A stretch of DNA of 64,000 nucleotides from positions 868,001-932,000 of the forward strand of contig CBDFIL010000001.1 in assembly GCA_965248075.1 (NCBI GenBank), in the 5' to 3' direction. The DNA comes from VXNE01 sp965248075 (GTDB taxonomy: Bacteria; Pseudomonadota; Gammaproteobacteria; Pseudomonadales; Azotimanducaceae). This document shows positions 25,559 to 33,692 of the stretch, piece after piece (position 1 is the stretch's first letter; every line of letters begins with the position of its first letter). The notes beneath the pieces are model-generated. The model made no database searches. It had not been told where the DNA came from and saw nothing but the letters and a program-made list of their open reading frames with translations. The position numbers and the translations under genes were made by a program.

Positions 25559-27310
25559 TCACGTAGCCCGTTCTATGGCGCCGATCACGATCCCGGGTGT
25601 GAGGATCTGGGGCAACACCACCGGTTCACCATCCGGTGGAAAGTACACGTACATAGGCACGCCGCTGCGCCCGAACCGCTCGAGCACCTCGGTGATCGCC
25701 GGGTCCGCGTTGGTCCAGTCGCCCTTGACGTACGCGATGCCGCGTTCCTCGAAGTACGCACGAATGCGATCCGTGCCGAGCGTCGACCGCTCATTGGCGA
25801 GACAGGTGATGCACCAGGACGCGGTGAAGTTCAGAAACACGGGGTCGCCGGCGGCCCGGCGCGCCTCGACGGCCTGCATGTCGAAGCCGGCCCCGGCAAC
25901 GCGCTGCGCCGCCCCCTGCGGGGGAACCGTCCAGACGACGAGCGCCGCAACGGCGAGTATGCCCAGCCAGACCGTCCGCAGCGCCGCTGGACGGCGTGTG
26001 CCGAGCCACGCGAGGAACCCCGCGCCGACGAACGCCGCCAGCACCCATGCGACGCCCTCGGCGCCGGACTGCTGGACCAGCACCCACACGAGCCACACCA
26101 CCGTGACGAACATCGGAAACGCCATGACCTGCTTCAGCGTCACCATCCACGCACCCGGCCGCGGCAGGCGCCGGGCGATTGCGGGCACCGCGGCCAGCAG
26201 CACGTAGGGCAGCGCCATGCCGACACCCAATGCCACCATCACCGCCAGCAGAACCGGCGCCGGCTGGCTCAGGCCGTAGCCGACGGCAGCACCCATGAAC
26301 GGCACCGTGCAGGGCGTCGCGACCACCACCGCCAGCACGCCCGTGGCCACCGGGCCGACGCGGTCGACCGCCACGCCGAAGGCCGGCGTCTCGAGGAGCC
26401 CGAGCAGATTGAGTCCGAGCACGAAGAAGAGCATGGCCATCCCGGTCACGAAGCCCGGCGACTGCAGTTGAAAGCCCCAGCCCACGGCTTCGCCGGCGCC
26501 TTGCAGCGCGACCAGCAGCAAGCCAAGCGCAGCGAACGTCGCGACCACCCCGACCGAGAATCCCGCGGCGTCCCGCACGCGACCCGCCGGGTCCCCGAGC
26601 AGCGACAGCGCCTTGATGGACAGGACCGGAAAGACGCACGGCATGAGGTTCAGGATCAGGCCGCCGAGCAACGCCGCGCCGAGCGTGGCGATCAGCTCCG
26701 CGAACGCCCAGCCGGACGCGCCTGTATCGCCCGTGCCGGAGGCAGCGGCCGCAAACTGCAGCCACTTGCGTTCCGGCGGGTAGCACAGCCCGTAGTCGGC
26801 GCATCCCTGGTACTCGATGCCCACCTCGAAGCGGGCGCCGGCCGGCTCCAGCACGGGCACCCGTGCCGTGACGGTGTCGTAGAAGACCTCGACATCGCCG
26901 AAGAACTCGTCCGTCTTCGGCGTGCCCGCCGGCAGGACGGCGTCCCCGAGCCGCGTGCCGTCACGGGTCTCGAAATTGAAACGGTGCCTGTAGAGGTAGT
27001 AGCCCTCCGGCATGCGCCAGTCCGCCACCACGGAGCCGTCCGGCGCAAGGCGAGCCGTGAGTACGAACGCCTCGTCGACGGGCAGGAAGTCCCGTTCCTC
27101 GAGCGCATTCGGACCGGCTCGCAGTTCGACCTGGCCGAGTGCCGTGGCCGCGCAGAGCAGCGCAAGACCCACCACCCCCGACATCCACGCCAAAGACGCA
27201 CCGGCGCGACCTGCCCGGCAGGCGACCCGCCGGACCCGGACGCAACGGTTGTGTAGAAACGATCGGCTGGTTGATTGCGGCTCGCCTGGCATCTCTATAT
27301 CGTGCAGCAT
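25559..27310 (-). CDS. dsbD: Thiol:disulfide interchange protein DsbD
   Basis: Inner-membrane protein (583 residues as read) that carries electrons from cytoplasmic thioredoxin to the periplasm. A signal region is followed by the alpha domain with its Cys pair (QGCADYGLCYPPE). Eight membrane helices follow, with LMPCVFPVLSIK and VVVATPCTVPFMG holding the central redox cysteines. The C-terminal thioredoxin fold has a CxxC in FTASWCITCLANE near 500; the motif is CITC instead of the common CVAC. The start is unclear: 27310, 27292 or 27184 are all possible. Divergent from the lipoprotein gene at 27373. Confidence 0.93.
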   Translation of the reverse strand: MLHDIEMPGEPQSTSRSFLHNRCVRVRRVACRAGRAGASLAWMSGVVGLALLCAATALGQVELRAGPNALEERDFLPVDEAFVLTARLAPDGSVVADWRMPEGYYLYRHRFNFETRDGTRLGDAVLPAGTPKTDEFFGDVEVFYDTVTARVPVLEPAGARFEVGIEYQGCADYGLCYPPERKWLQFAAAASGTGDTGASGWAFAELIATLGAALLGGLILNLMPCVFPVLSIKALSLLGDPAGRVRDAAGFSVGVVATFAALGLLLVALQGAGEAVGWGFQLQSPGFVTGMAMLFFVLGLNLLGLLETPAFGVAVDRVGPVATGVLAVVVATPCTVPFMGAAVGYGLSQPAPVLLAVMVALGVGMALPYVLLAAVPAIARRLPRPGAWMVTLKQVMAFPMFVTVVWLVWVLVQQSGAEGVAWVLAAFVGAGFLAWLGTRRPAALRTVWLGILAVAALVVWTVPPQGAAQRVAGAGFDMQAVEARRAAGDPVFLNFTASWCITCLANERSTLGTDRIRAYFEERGIAYVKGDWTNADPAITEVLERFGRSGVPMYVYFPPDGEPVVLPQILTPGIVIGAIERAT

Positions 27311-27372
27311 CGTGCGTCGTCGTGCACGACCCTGGGGCGTCCACGCGGCGCGCGTCGAGGCGAGTCGATCCA

Positions 27373-28077
27373 GTGCACCGTTTCATACTCCCGAAAACCG
27401 CTCTGCTCATGGCAATGCTCGCCTTGGCGGGCGCCTGCCAGGTCGATGACCGCACGCCTCGAACGGCTCCACCGCCCGTCACGGCCGCACCCATCGAGCC
27501 GGAACCGGTTCCGACCGAACGCGTGGATGCGCTTCTCAGCGCGGCCGACGACGCATTCGCCGACGACCGGCTCCTGTACCCGGCCCCCGACAGCGCGTTG
27601 ACGCACTACATCGCGGTCCTCGAACTCGTGCCGGATCAGCCGGATGCCCTCGACGGTCTCGAGCGCATCGTGGAAGCGTTCATCGAGCGTGCACAGCGAG
27701 CCATGCGGCAGCAACGTTGGGGCGCCGCCCAATCGATGCTCGACCGGGCGCGCATCGCGGACCGCGATCACCTTTCCCTGCCCTCCCTCTATCGACAGCT
27801 GCAGCATCTGCGCGACGCCCGGCGACTCAAGCTGGAGCTGTCCCCGGCTGCGGTCCGGGCGCGCGCACCGGCTGTGGCGGACGGACTGGCCGAACTCGGG
27901 GAGCACGCGCGGCAGGCAAACGCGCGGGTGTTCATCCGCGCCGGCAGCGATGCCGAGGGCCGGTGGCTGTATGCGCAGCTCAACCGGGCACCCGGACACC
28001 GACGCATCCGCGCCGAGATGGAGATCGGACGGCCCCCACGGGTGGTCGTCGTACTGCTCCCGACGGCTGATCCGTGA
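27373..28077 (+). CDS. Lipoprotein with TPR-like helical repeats
   Basis: Protein of 234 residues starting with a lipoprotein signal: FILPKTALLMAMLALAGACQ, with the lipobox LAGAC. After a Pro-rich linker the rest is helical: ALTHYIAVLELVPDQPDALDGL has the feel of a tetratricopeptide unit, then AQRAMRQQRWGAAQSMLDRA a second. The C-terminal segment ends in a hydrophobic strand (RVVVVLLPTADP). I do not recognise a named family; similar small 'PEGA/TPR' envelope lipoproteins are common in gammaproteobacteria. The start is GTG 27373; ATG 27409 would shorten the signal too much. Confidence 0.65.
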   Translation: MHRFILPKTALLMAMLALAGACQVDDRTPRTAPPPVTAAPIEPEPVPTERVDALLSAADDAFADDRLLYPAPDSALTHYIAVLELVPDQPDALDGLERIVEAFIERAQRAMRQQRWGAAQSMLDRARIADRDHLSLPSLYRQLQHLRDARRLKLELSPAAVRARAPAVADGLAELGEHARQANARVFIRAGSDAEGRWLYAQLNRAPGHRRIRAEMEIGRPPRVVVVLLPTADP

Positions 28078-28147
28078 CGATGCCTTCCCGGCGACGCAGG
28101 CAGGCCCCCGCGGCCCAGGGAGCACCAGCGTGTTGCCATTCAGCACA

Positions 28148-28470
28148 CTAGCCCGCATTTCTCACCAGGCCGCTTGTCGGCGTCAAAAAGCTCATGGGTT
28201 TCAAGAAGTTGATCGCGATGCCGACGATCGTGCCGATTGCGGACTGCGCTGGCCGCGCCCTCGCGGGTCTTTTGGCCCTGTGTACACACGGGCCCGTGCG
28301 CACACATGCTCCCTCAAGCGGAGCCTTCAGCCGGGAAGCCCGAGGGGCCTGCCCCTCGCAAGATTGGAGTCCCGCTATGCTTTCGGTCGGCGAGCGCGAC
28401 GCAAGCGTCGTGTGCACAGGACCAAAATCCTCCGCGATCATCACGGCCCCTGGTGAGAAATGCGGGCTAG
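28148..28470. mobile_element. MITE-like element with IS1380-type ends
   Basis: A perfect 18-bp terminal inverted repeat, CCCGCATTTCTCACCAGG (28152-28169) and its complement at 28449-28466, is flanked on both sides by CTAG (28148-28151 and 28467-28470), a likely 4-bp target duplication. The ends equal the IS1380-type terminus at 231-252. The 315-bp interior codes for no transposase, so it would be non-autonomous. It contains a GAGGGGC-type palindrome at 28318-28362. Confidence 0.7.
28318..28362 (+). repeat. GAGGGGC/GCCCCTC palindrome unit
   Basis: CCTTCAGCCGGGAAGC followed by CGAGGGGCCTGCCCCTCGCA. It matches, with few changes, the 45-bp units that lie inside the VOC gene at 56181-56270. Confidence 0.7.
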
Positions 28471-28529
28471 CCCGCTGGGTCACAAACACCTTCACGTTTG
28501 CGCTGCGCCTACCGCAAAGACAAAGCTAT

Positions 28530-28913
28530 TTGCGATCCAGCACACTAGCTCTGGCAGCCGCCGTACTCGTCACGAACGGCTACGTGCGCGACACCCTGCC
28601 GGGCCAGACCGTCACGGCCGCCTACTGCGAGATCGTCAACCCGACCCGGGAAGAGGCCGTTCTCGCGTCCGTCAGCACCCCGGTGGCGCGCGCGGTCGAG
28701 GTCCACGAAACCCGCGACGAAGACGGCTTGCTGCGCATGCGTCCCGTTCCGCGGCTGGTCGTGCCGCCGCGGTCCACCGTGCGGCTCGCGCCCGGCGGGA
28801 TGCACCTGATGCTGTTCGATGCCAGGACGACAGGTGTTCCGAACGTGCCGTTCGTGTTCGAATTCACCGACGGGCGGCGCACGAGCGTCGAGTTCGAGGT
28901 GCGCGTACCCTAG
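28530..28913 (+). CDS. PCuAC-type periplasmic copper chaperone, 5' end disturbed
   Basis: Delivers Cu(I) for cytochrome oxidase assembly in the periplasm. The defining motif H-x10-M-x21-H-x-M is exact: VEVHE, then RMRPV, then GGMHLMLF. The family core GYVRDTLPGQTVTAAY precedes it. A short signal peptide (SSTLALAAAVLVTNG) is encoded just before it, but no ATG is placed correctly. TTG 28530 would give 127 residues; the same frame is also open through the inserted element up to ATG 28194, which would add an unrelated 112-residue head. Its original start was probably removed or displaced by the insertion. The DUF2333 gene follows after 24 bp. Confidence 0.75.
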   Translation: MRSSTLALAAAVLVTNGYVRDTLPGQTVTAAYCEIVNPTREEAVLASVSTPVARAVEVHETRDEDGLLRMRPVPRLVVPPRSTVRLAPGGMHLMLFDARTTGVPNVPFVFEFTDGRRTSVEFEVRVP

Positions 28914-28937
28914 ACGGGCGGAGCCGAGGAGACCCAC

Positions 28938-29972
28938 ATGGCATGGACACTGCGACGGGGCGAGGACACCGGCACGGCCGGCCTCGTCGCCCGCATCGGC
29001 GGTGCGCTGGTGGGCGTGTACCTCCTGCTCGTGACCTTCCTCTGGTGGTGGTGGGACAGCGAACCCGACGCCTTCGACGTACAGCGGGCAGTGCAATCCC
29101 TCACTGCCAGGACCGATGATGCGGCGGGCAGCACGGTCACCGGCTCGCATACGACCGCCGCGATGATCCGACTCGGACAGACGCTGCTCGACAAGCGCGG
29201 CGGCTACCTGTCCAACGACCTGTTCCCACCGGGCGTGTGGATGGACAACGTGCCGAAATGGGAGTTCGGCGTCGTCGTGCAGATGCGCGACATGAGCCGC
29301 GTGCTGCGAGCCGACCTGAGCCGTTCGCAGAGCCAGTCCACGGAAGACCCGGACCTGTCGCTGGCAGAAGCCAAGTTCTTCTTCGACAACTCGAGCTGGA
29401 TCCTCCCCCGCACGGAGCGGGAGTACCGGGACGGCACCGAGTATCTCGAGGGCTACCTTGCGCGCCTCGCGGACCCCGGCCAGCCCGATGCCCAGTTCTA
29501 TGCCCGCGCCGACAACCTGCGTGCGTGGCTTACCGCCGTCGAGACGCGCCTCGGCAGCCTGTCCCAGCGGCTGTCCGCCAGTGTCGGCAAGCGCCAACTC
29601 GATACGGCGCTCTCCGGGGACCCCGCCGCGAGCCAGGCGACCACGGGACTCGGGGACAGCGAGCTCAAGACGAGCTGGTTCGAGATAGACGACGTCTTCT
29701 ACGAGGCCCGCGGCCAGGCATGGGCCCTGCTGCACCTGCTGCGCGCCGTGGAGCGCGACTTCGGGCGGGTGCTCGACGACAAGAACGCACGCGTCAGCCT
29801 GCAGCAGATCGTGCGCGAGCTCGAGGGGACGCAGGAGACCATCTGGAGCCCGATGATCCTGAACGGAACGGGCTTCGGGTTCGTGGCCAACCACTCGCTG
29901 GTCATGGCCTCCTACATTTCGCGGGCGAACGCCGCGATCATCGACCTGCGCGCACTGATGGCGCAGGGGTGA
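28938..29972 (+). CDS. DUF2333 family protein
   Basis: Membrane-anchored protein of 344 residues; function unknown. One N-terminal helix (GALVGVYLLLVTFLWWWW) anchors a long helical domain. The conserved family pattern is seen in GGYLSNDLFPPGVWMDNVPK and WEFGVVVQMRDMSRVLR, and at the end in LNGTGFGFVANHSLVMASYI. Length and layout match DUF2333 proteins of gammaproteobacteria, for which I know no function. GAGGAG precedes ATG 28938 at good spacing. Confidence 0.85.
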   Translation: MAWTLRRGEDTGTAGLVARIGGALVGVYLLLVTFLWWWWDSEPDAFDVQRAVQSLTARTDDAAGSTVTGSHTTAAMIRLGQTLLDKRGGYLSNDLFPPGVWMDNVPKWEFGVVVQMRDMSRVLRADLSRSQSQSTEDPDLSLAEAKFFFDNSSWILPRTEREYRDGTEYLEGYLARLADPGQPDAQFYARADNLRAWLTAVETRLGSLSQRLSASVGKRQLDTALSGDPAASQATTGLGDSELKTSWFEIDDVFYEARGQAWALLHLLRAVERDFGRVLDDKNARVSLQQIVRELEGTQETIWSPMILNGTGFGFVANHSLVMASYISRANAAIIDLRALMAQG

Positions 29973-30025
29973 GCCCGCACTCCGGACCGGAACGCGGCAA
30001 AGATCCACAACCGGAGGACATTGAC

Positions 30026-30934
30026 ATGACCGGCATCGCAGACATCCTCTACGTCCGCTTCCGCATCCCGGACCTCGACCGCCAGCAGCGGTTTCTCGAC
30101 GATTTCGGCTTCCTGACGGAGCGCGACAATGGCACGCTCTTCGCCCGCGGTTCGGACCCCAACCGGTTCGTCTACATCGCCGAAGAGGGCGAAGCGGCTT
30201 TCCTCGCCCTCGGTTTCGAAGCCCTGAGCGCGGGCGACCTGGAGCGCATTGCCGCGATCGACGACGCCGAGGTCCGGACCTGCGAATTGCCCTGCGGCGG
30301 CAACATGGTGCAACTCCATGACCCGGACGGGCTGCCGGTCGAGATCGTGCACGGCGTGGAAAGGGCCGCCGCCGTCCCCCCACCCCGGCGCAGCCCCCTG
30401 AATTCCGGGGAAGACCGCGCCCGGCTCGGGCAGCGCGTCTCGTTAGAGAAAACGCCGCCTGCGGTCAAGCGCCTCGGCCACTGCGTCATCAACGTCACGG
30501 ACTTCCGGACGTCCGAAGCCTGGTACAAGGAGCGTCTCGGCCTCATCACCAGCGACGAGGTGTACATCGACGAGGAAGGCAACGCGCTCGGAGCCTTCAT
30601 GCGCTGCGACCGCGGTGCGCACTACGTGGACCACCACACGCTCTTCCTGGTGGGCGGCGGGCAACTCGCCTTCAACCACGCAGCCTTCGAGGTGGCCGAC
30701 TGGGACACCCTGATGCTCGGCCATGACAGCCTGCAGCAGGCCGGCTACGAACATCGCTGGGGCGTCGGGAAACATGTCCTCGGCAGCCAGGTGTTCGACT
30801 ACTGGAAGGATCCCCACGGCTTCACGATGGAGCATTTCACGGACGGCGACCTCTTCAACGTCGACTCCGGCTCGCACCAGGTGCCGGTCGCGGAGTTGCT
30901 GGCCACCTTCTGGGGTCCGGAGGGGCGCCCGTAA
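30026..30934 (+). CDS. Two-domain VOC protein, extradiol ring-cleavage dioxygenase-like
   Basis: Protein of 302 residues with two tandem VOC modules, the plan of type I extradiol dioxygenases that open catechol-type rings with Fe(II). Module 1 (LYVRFRIPDLDRQQRF...) lacks ligands. In module 2 the metal ligands fit: His in LGHCVINVTD (near 154), His in LAFNHAAFEVAD (near 218) and Glu in GFTMEHFTDG (near 272). Substrate not known; this subgroup includes 2,3-dihydroxybiphenyl-type and related enzymes. ATG 30026 is preceded by GGAGGA. The GST-like gene begins 8 bp later, so the two share a transcript. Confidence 0.8.
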   Translation: MTGIADILYVRFRIPDLDRQQRFLDDFGFLTERDNGTLFARGSDPNRFVYIAEEGEAAFLALGFEALSAGDLERIAAIDDAEVRTCELPCGGNMVQLHDPDGLPVEIVHGVERAAAVPPPRRSPLNSGEDRARLGQRVSLEKTPPAVKRLGHCVINVTDFRTSEAWYKERLGLITSDEVYIDEEGNALGAFMRCDRGAHYVDHHTLFLVGGGQLAFNHAAFEVADWDTLMLGHDSLQQAGYEHRWGVGKHVLGSQVFDYWKDPHGFTMEHFTDGDLFNVDSGSHQVPVAELLATFWGPEGRP

Positions 30935-30942
30935 TCGACGCC

Positions 30943-31938
30943 ATGGCGATCGGCATCACCCTCGTCGTTCTCGTCCTCGCGTGGTACGGCCTGGAGCTCC
31001 TGCGGCACCGGACCCGTGCCATGCCCGGCGGCATCGACGAAGGCAGGACACTGCCCCACGAAGGCGCCTGGGAGCTCTACCACAACAGTTTCTCGCTGTG
31101 CTCGAAGAAGACCCGCGTGTGTCTCGCCGAACTCGGCATCGAGTACCGCAGCCACCACGTGGACCTGATCGAGACCGGCGCATACGAAAACGTCTCCCGT
31201 CGGTATCTCGCGATCAATCCCGCGGCGCTGGTGCCGCTCCCGGTGCACCAGGGACACCCGATCTACGAATCCCACGAGCAGATCGTCTACGCCGCGGCCG
31301 CGGTGGGGGATGGCGATCTGCCGATCCCGGAGGACGACCGGCAACGGGCGCTGGTGGACCACTGGGTGCACCAGTCGTCGCTGCTGGGCGAGAACCCCAT
31401 CGCCGGCGTCGACGAAACCGCCGGCAACGCCGTGCCGGGGCTCACGCTGCCGATCTTCGCGGCGATGATCGAGAGCATCCCGGTGCACCGCATCCTGTTC
31501 GGACTGCTGTTCCACCGGTTCAGGGTCCGTCCGCTCATGTTCCTGGCCATGAAGCGCGGCGGCGCAGCGAAGCTGCCGCGGATGAAACCCCTCGTCGGGG
31601 CGATCCGACGCAGTCGGACGGCCATGCATCGGCACCTCGACGAACTCGAAGGCGCGCTCGAGGGAAGCGGCGGCCCGTGGATCCCGGGCAGTCGTTTCAG
31701 CCTGGCGGATGTCGGCATGATGGCCATCCTGGACCGCCTGCGTGAGGTGGACTGGCTGGACACATTCCTCACCGAGGCGCGCCCGCGCGTCGCCGCCTAC
31801 TGGAACGCCCTGCAGGCACGGCCAAGCTACGCCGCCGCCATCGGGGCATTCGAGCATCCGACCGTGGTCCGGGGACTCGACCGGGTACGGCACCTGAAGG
31901 AGACCGACGCGGCGTTTCGGGCCGCGTTGACAGAGTAA
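30943..31938 (+). CDS. Glutathione S-transferase-like protein with N-terminal membrane anchor
   Basis: Protein of 331 residues. An N-terminal helix (MAIGITLVVLVLAWYGLELL) probably anchors it in the membrane. Next comes a thioredoxin-like GST domain (ELYHNSFSLCSKKTRVCLAE, with the catalytic-type Ser/Cys at the helix start, then IYESHEQIVYAA). A helical C-terminal domain with GGPWIPGSRFSLADVGMMAI follows, a classic GST motif. The inserted region between the domains is longer than usual. Placed directly after the ring-cleavage-type protein, it may detoxify or isomerise products of aromatic breakdown; this is inferred from context. Confidence 0.75.
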   Translation: MAIGITLVVLVLAWYGLELLRHRTRAMPGGIDEGRTLPHEGAWELYHNSFSLCSKKTRVCLAELGIEYRSHHVDLIETGAYENVSRRYLAINPAALVPLPVHQGHPIYESHEQIVYAAAAVGDGDLPIPEDDRQRALVDHWVHQSSLLGENPIAGVDETAGNAVPGLTLPIFAAMIESIPVHRILFGLLFHRFRVRPLMFLAMKRGGAAKLPRMKPLVGAIRRSRTAMHRHLDELEGALEGSGGPWIPGSRFSLADVGMMAILDRLREVDWLDTFLTEARPRVAAYWNALQARPSYAAAIGAFEHPTVVRGLDRVRHLKETDAAFRAALTE

Positions 31939-31977
31939 CGTGCCACCGTTTCCAGGTAGATCGTTCGGTCGTCCGAT

Positions 31978-32098
31978 GTAGGGGACGGGCTTGTCCCGTC
32001 CCGTCTCGAATTCATGTAAGGCCGGGATCGGGCTTGTCCCGTCCCGCCATCAAGGGCTTGCACGACTTCGACACGGGCGACGACAAGCGTCGCCCCTT
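31978..32098 (+). repeat. REP-like palindromes (GGGGACGGGCTTGTCCC family)
   Basis: Contains GGACGGGCTTGTCCCGTCCC, then a shorter copy GGGCTTGTCCCGTCCCG, then GGGCGACGACAAGCGTCGCCC-type palindromes, joined by a spacer with CACGACTTCGACACGGGC. The right end touches element C. Confidence 0.75.
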
Positions 32099-32233
32099 GC
32101 ATGGAAGTCGCGCCAAGGGAACGAAGTGACCGCCGGTGCAACTTCCATGCAAGGACGGCGTGGCTGGGCCGAAGGCGCGCCGGCGCGTAGCGAGCTCGCG
32201 AGCGAGTGCCGGACCGGCTATGGGGCGCTACCA
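32095..32233 (+). repeat. Palindromic interspersed element 'C'
   Basis: Inverted repeat CCTTGCATGGAAGT (32095-32108) against ACTTCCATGCAAGG (32141-32154), perfect over 14 bp. It is followed by the shared core GGACGGCGTGGCTGGGCCG and the shared end TATGGGGCGCTACCA. Between 32234 and 32544 I see no gene and no further repeat. Confidence 0.8.
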
Positions 32234-32544
32234 TCTGGCCAACTTCACCGTAATGGACGGGCTTGGCCCTTCCGGCCCCTCACGATCGAAAGATCGTCCA
32301 CATTCGGGATCGGGGCGGCTTCGAACGGGCCGTAGATCGACGAATGAACGGGCCCATTGTGCGAGCCGCGCACCGGGCGAGGCTCGTCTCCTCATCGACC
32401 GCATCCAACGTGATCCACGCCTGACGGCTCGGCGCTTGGCCCGGGCCGCCACCGTCCTATGGACTTGCGCCTTGCGCGGCCCTATCGTGCCGTTCTACGG
32501 TGCAAGCCCCTGGAATCGGCCAGCACAACGCCTCCACCTCGCGC

Positions 32545-33333
32545 ATGCCCCGCTTCGCCGCCAACGTCTCGATGATGTTCCCCGAAGTCCCCGTCGCGGA
32601 ACGCTTCGGCGCCGCCCGCGATGCGGGCTTCGCGGCCGTGGAGTACCTGTTCCCCTACGGCGAGGCCGCCGTGGAAATCCGCCGCTGGCTCGAGGATGCG
32701 GGCATCGCGATGATCCTGCTCAACACACCCCTCGGCGATGCGGCCGCCGGGGAGCGGGGCCTGGCGGCGCTGCCCGGTCGGCAGCAGGACTTTCGGCACG
32801 GCTTCGGGCGCGCGCTGGAGTACGCACGCCAGCTCGGGGTGCCGATGATCCACGTGATGGCCGGCGTCGTCCCCCGGGAAGATCGCCCGGCGGCCTTTGC
32901 CGTGTTTGCGGAGAACCTCCGCTACGCCGCCGAGCGCGCCGCCCCGCATGGCATCCGCATCCTGGTCGAACCGCTGAACGACGAGGACACGCCCGGTTAC
33001 CTCGTCACGCGCACCGACGAGGCGCGCCGCTGCATCGAAGCCGCCGGGCGCGACAACGTGCGTCTGCAGTTCGACTTCTACCATCGTCAGATCATGGAGG
33101 GGAACCTGGGCCGCGGGCTCGCCGACCACCTCGACATCATCGGGCACATTCAGTTCTCGAGCGTTCCCGGACGCCACGAGCCGCAGCACGGCGAAGTGCA
33201 CCTGCCCTTCCTGTTCGACCTCTGCGACCAGCTGGGCTACCGCGGCTGGATCGGCTGCGAGTACCGTCCGAAGACAACCACCCTCGAAGGCTTGAGTTGG
33301 GGTGCTCCCTACGGACTGGGGCCGGGCCGATAG
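32545..33333 (+). CDS. hyi: Hydroxypyruvate isomerase family protein
   Basis: TIM-barrel sugar-phosphate-isomerase-like enzyme (262 residues) that would interconvert hydroxypyruvate and tartronate semialdehyde. Family motifs: RFAANVSMMFPEVPVAERF at the start, LVEPLNDEDTPGYL near 150 with a metal-ligand Glu, DFYHRQIMEGNL near 184, and HIQFSSVPGRHEPQHGE near 205. ATG 32545 gives the conserved N-terminus. The glyoxylate carboligase genes that often accompany it are not in view. An OtnI-like (2-oxo-tetronate isomerase) role is an alternative. Confidence 0.85.
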   Translation: MPRFAANVSMMFPEVPVAERFGAARDAGFAAVEYLFPYGEAAVEIRRWLEDAGIAMILLNTPLGDAAAGERGLAALPGRQQDFRHGFGRALEYARQLGVPMIHVMAGVVPREDRPAAFAVFAENLRYAAERAAPHGIRILVEPLNDEDTPGYLVTRTDEARRCIEAAGRDNVRLQFDFYHRQIMEGNLGRGLADHLDIIGHIQFSSVPGRHEPQHGEVHLPFLFDLCDQLGYRGWIGCEYRPKTTTLEGLSWGAPYGLGPGR

Positions 33334-33416
33334 CGGGCCCGCCGGACGGGCGGCCGCAACACGCCGATGCCCACGGTCTGCCGGCGCCGCGCTCTCCCAC
33401 GCCGCAGATCACGTTT

Positions 33417-33444
33417 TTGTCATGCGCGCCGGTCCGGGTATCAT
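33417..33444 (+). promoter_or_regulatory. Sigma70-type promoter upstream of the pyrophosphatase gene
   Basis: TTGTCA (33417-33422), 16-bp spacer, TATCAT (33439-33444). Both boxes fit the -35 and -10 consensus well for so GC-rich a genome. The transcript would have a leader of about 240 nt before the ATG at 33693; in that leader I see no known riboswitch. Confidence 0.55.
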
Positions 33445-33692
33445 TGCGGCCCCAAGGTGGGCGTCCTCCCTGGCGCGCACGAGGCTTCACGAGAAACAGC
33501 GCGAAGAAAGGCGCGGCCGGCCGACACGCCGGTCACGTCGAAGCCCACGCCAGGGACGTCCTCCCCGCCCCCCCAAGTGGATCGAGGTGGATCGAGCGCC
33601 CATGAGAGCGCAGGCGATGCGGGGGAGTTGGGTCCGGGCCGAGGGGCCCGCATGAGCGTTACTCGGCACATACACACGTTTCGGGGTAATCG

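Larger units (their letters stand above)
28133..28549. repeat. 20-bp direct duplication flanking a 377-bp insertion
   Basis: TTGCCATTCAGCACACTAGC (28133-28152) and TTGCGATCCAGCACACTAGC (28530-28549) match at 18 of 20 positions. Between them lies the IS1380-type MITE plus 59 bp of unassigned DNA. The right copy lies within the signal-sequence coding part of the copper chaperone gene. Confidence 0.7.

Noticed and set aside
28194..28529. MITE-encoded N-terminal extension of the copper chaperone as the true gene start
   Set aside because: The extension is unrelated to the family and includes the palindrome and transposon end; the signal-peptide-like part begins only at about 28530.
32118..32335. 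Small proteins starting MQGRRGWAEG within repeat copies
   Set aside because: They come from the hairpin element itself and appear in several copies in different contexts. I treat them as repeat DNA, not genes, except where the element lies in a larger gene (4502).
33445..33692. Possible riboswitch in the leader of hppA
   Set aside because: The leader is long but I could not find any conserved riboswitch core; only GC-rich sequence and common short palindromes.
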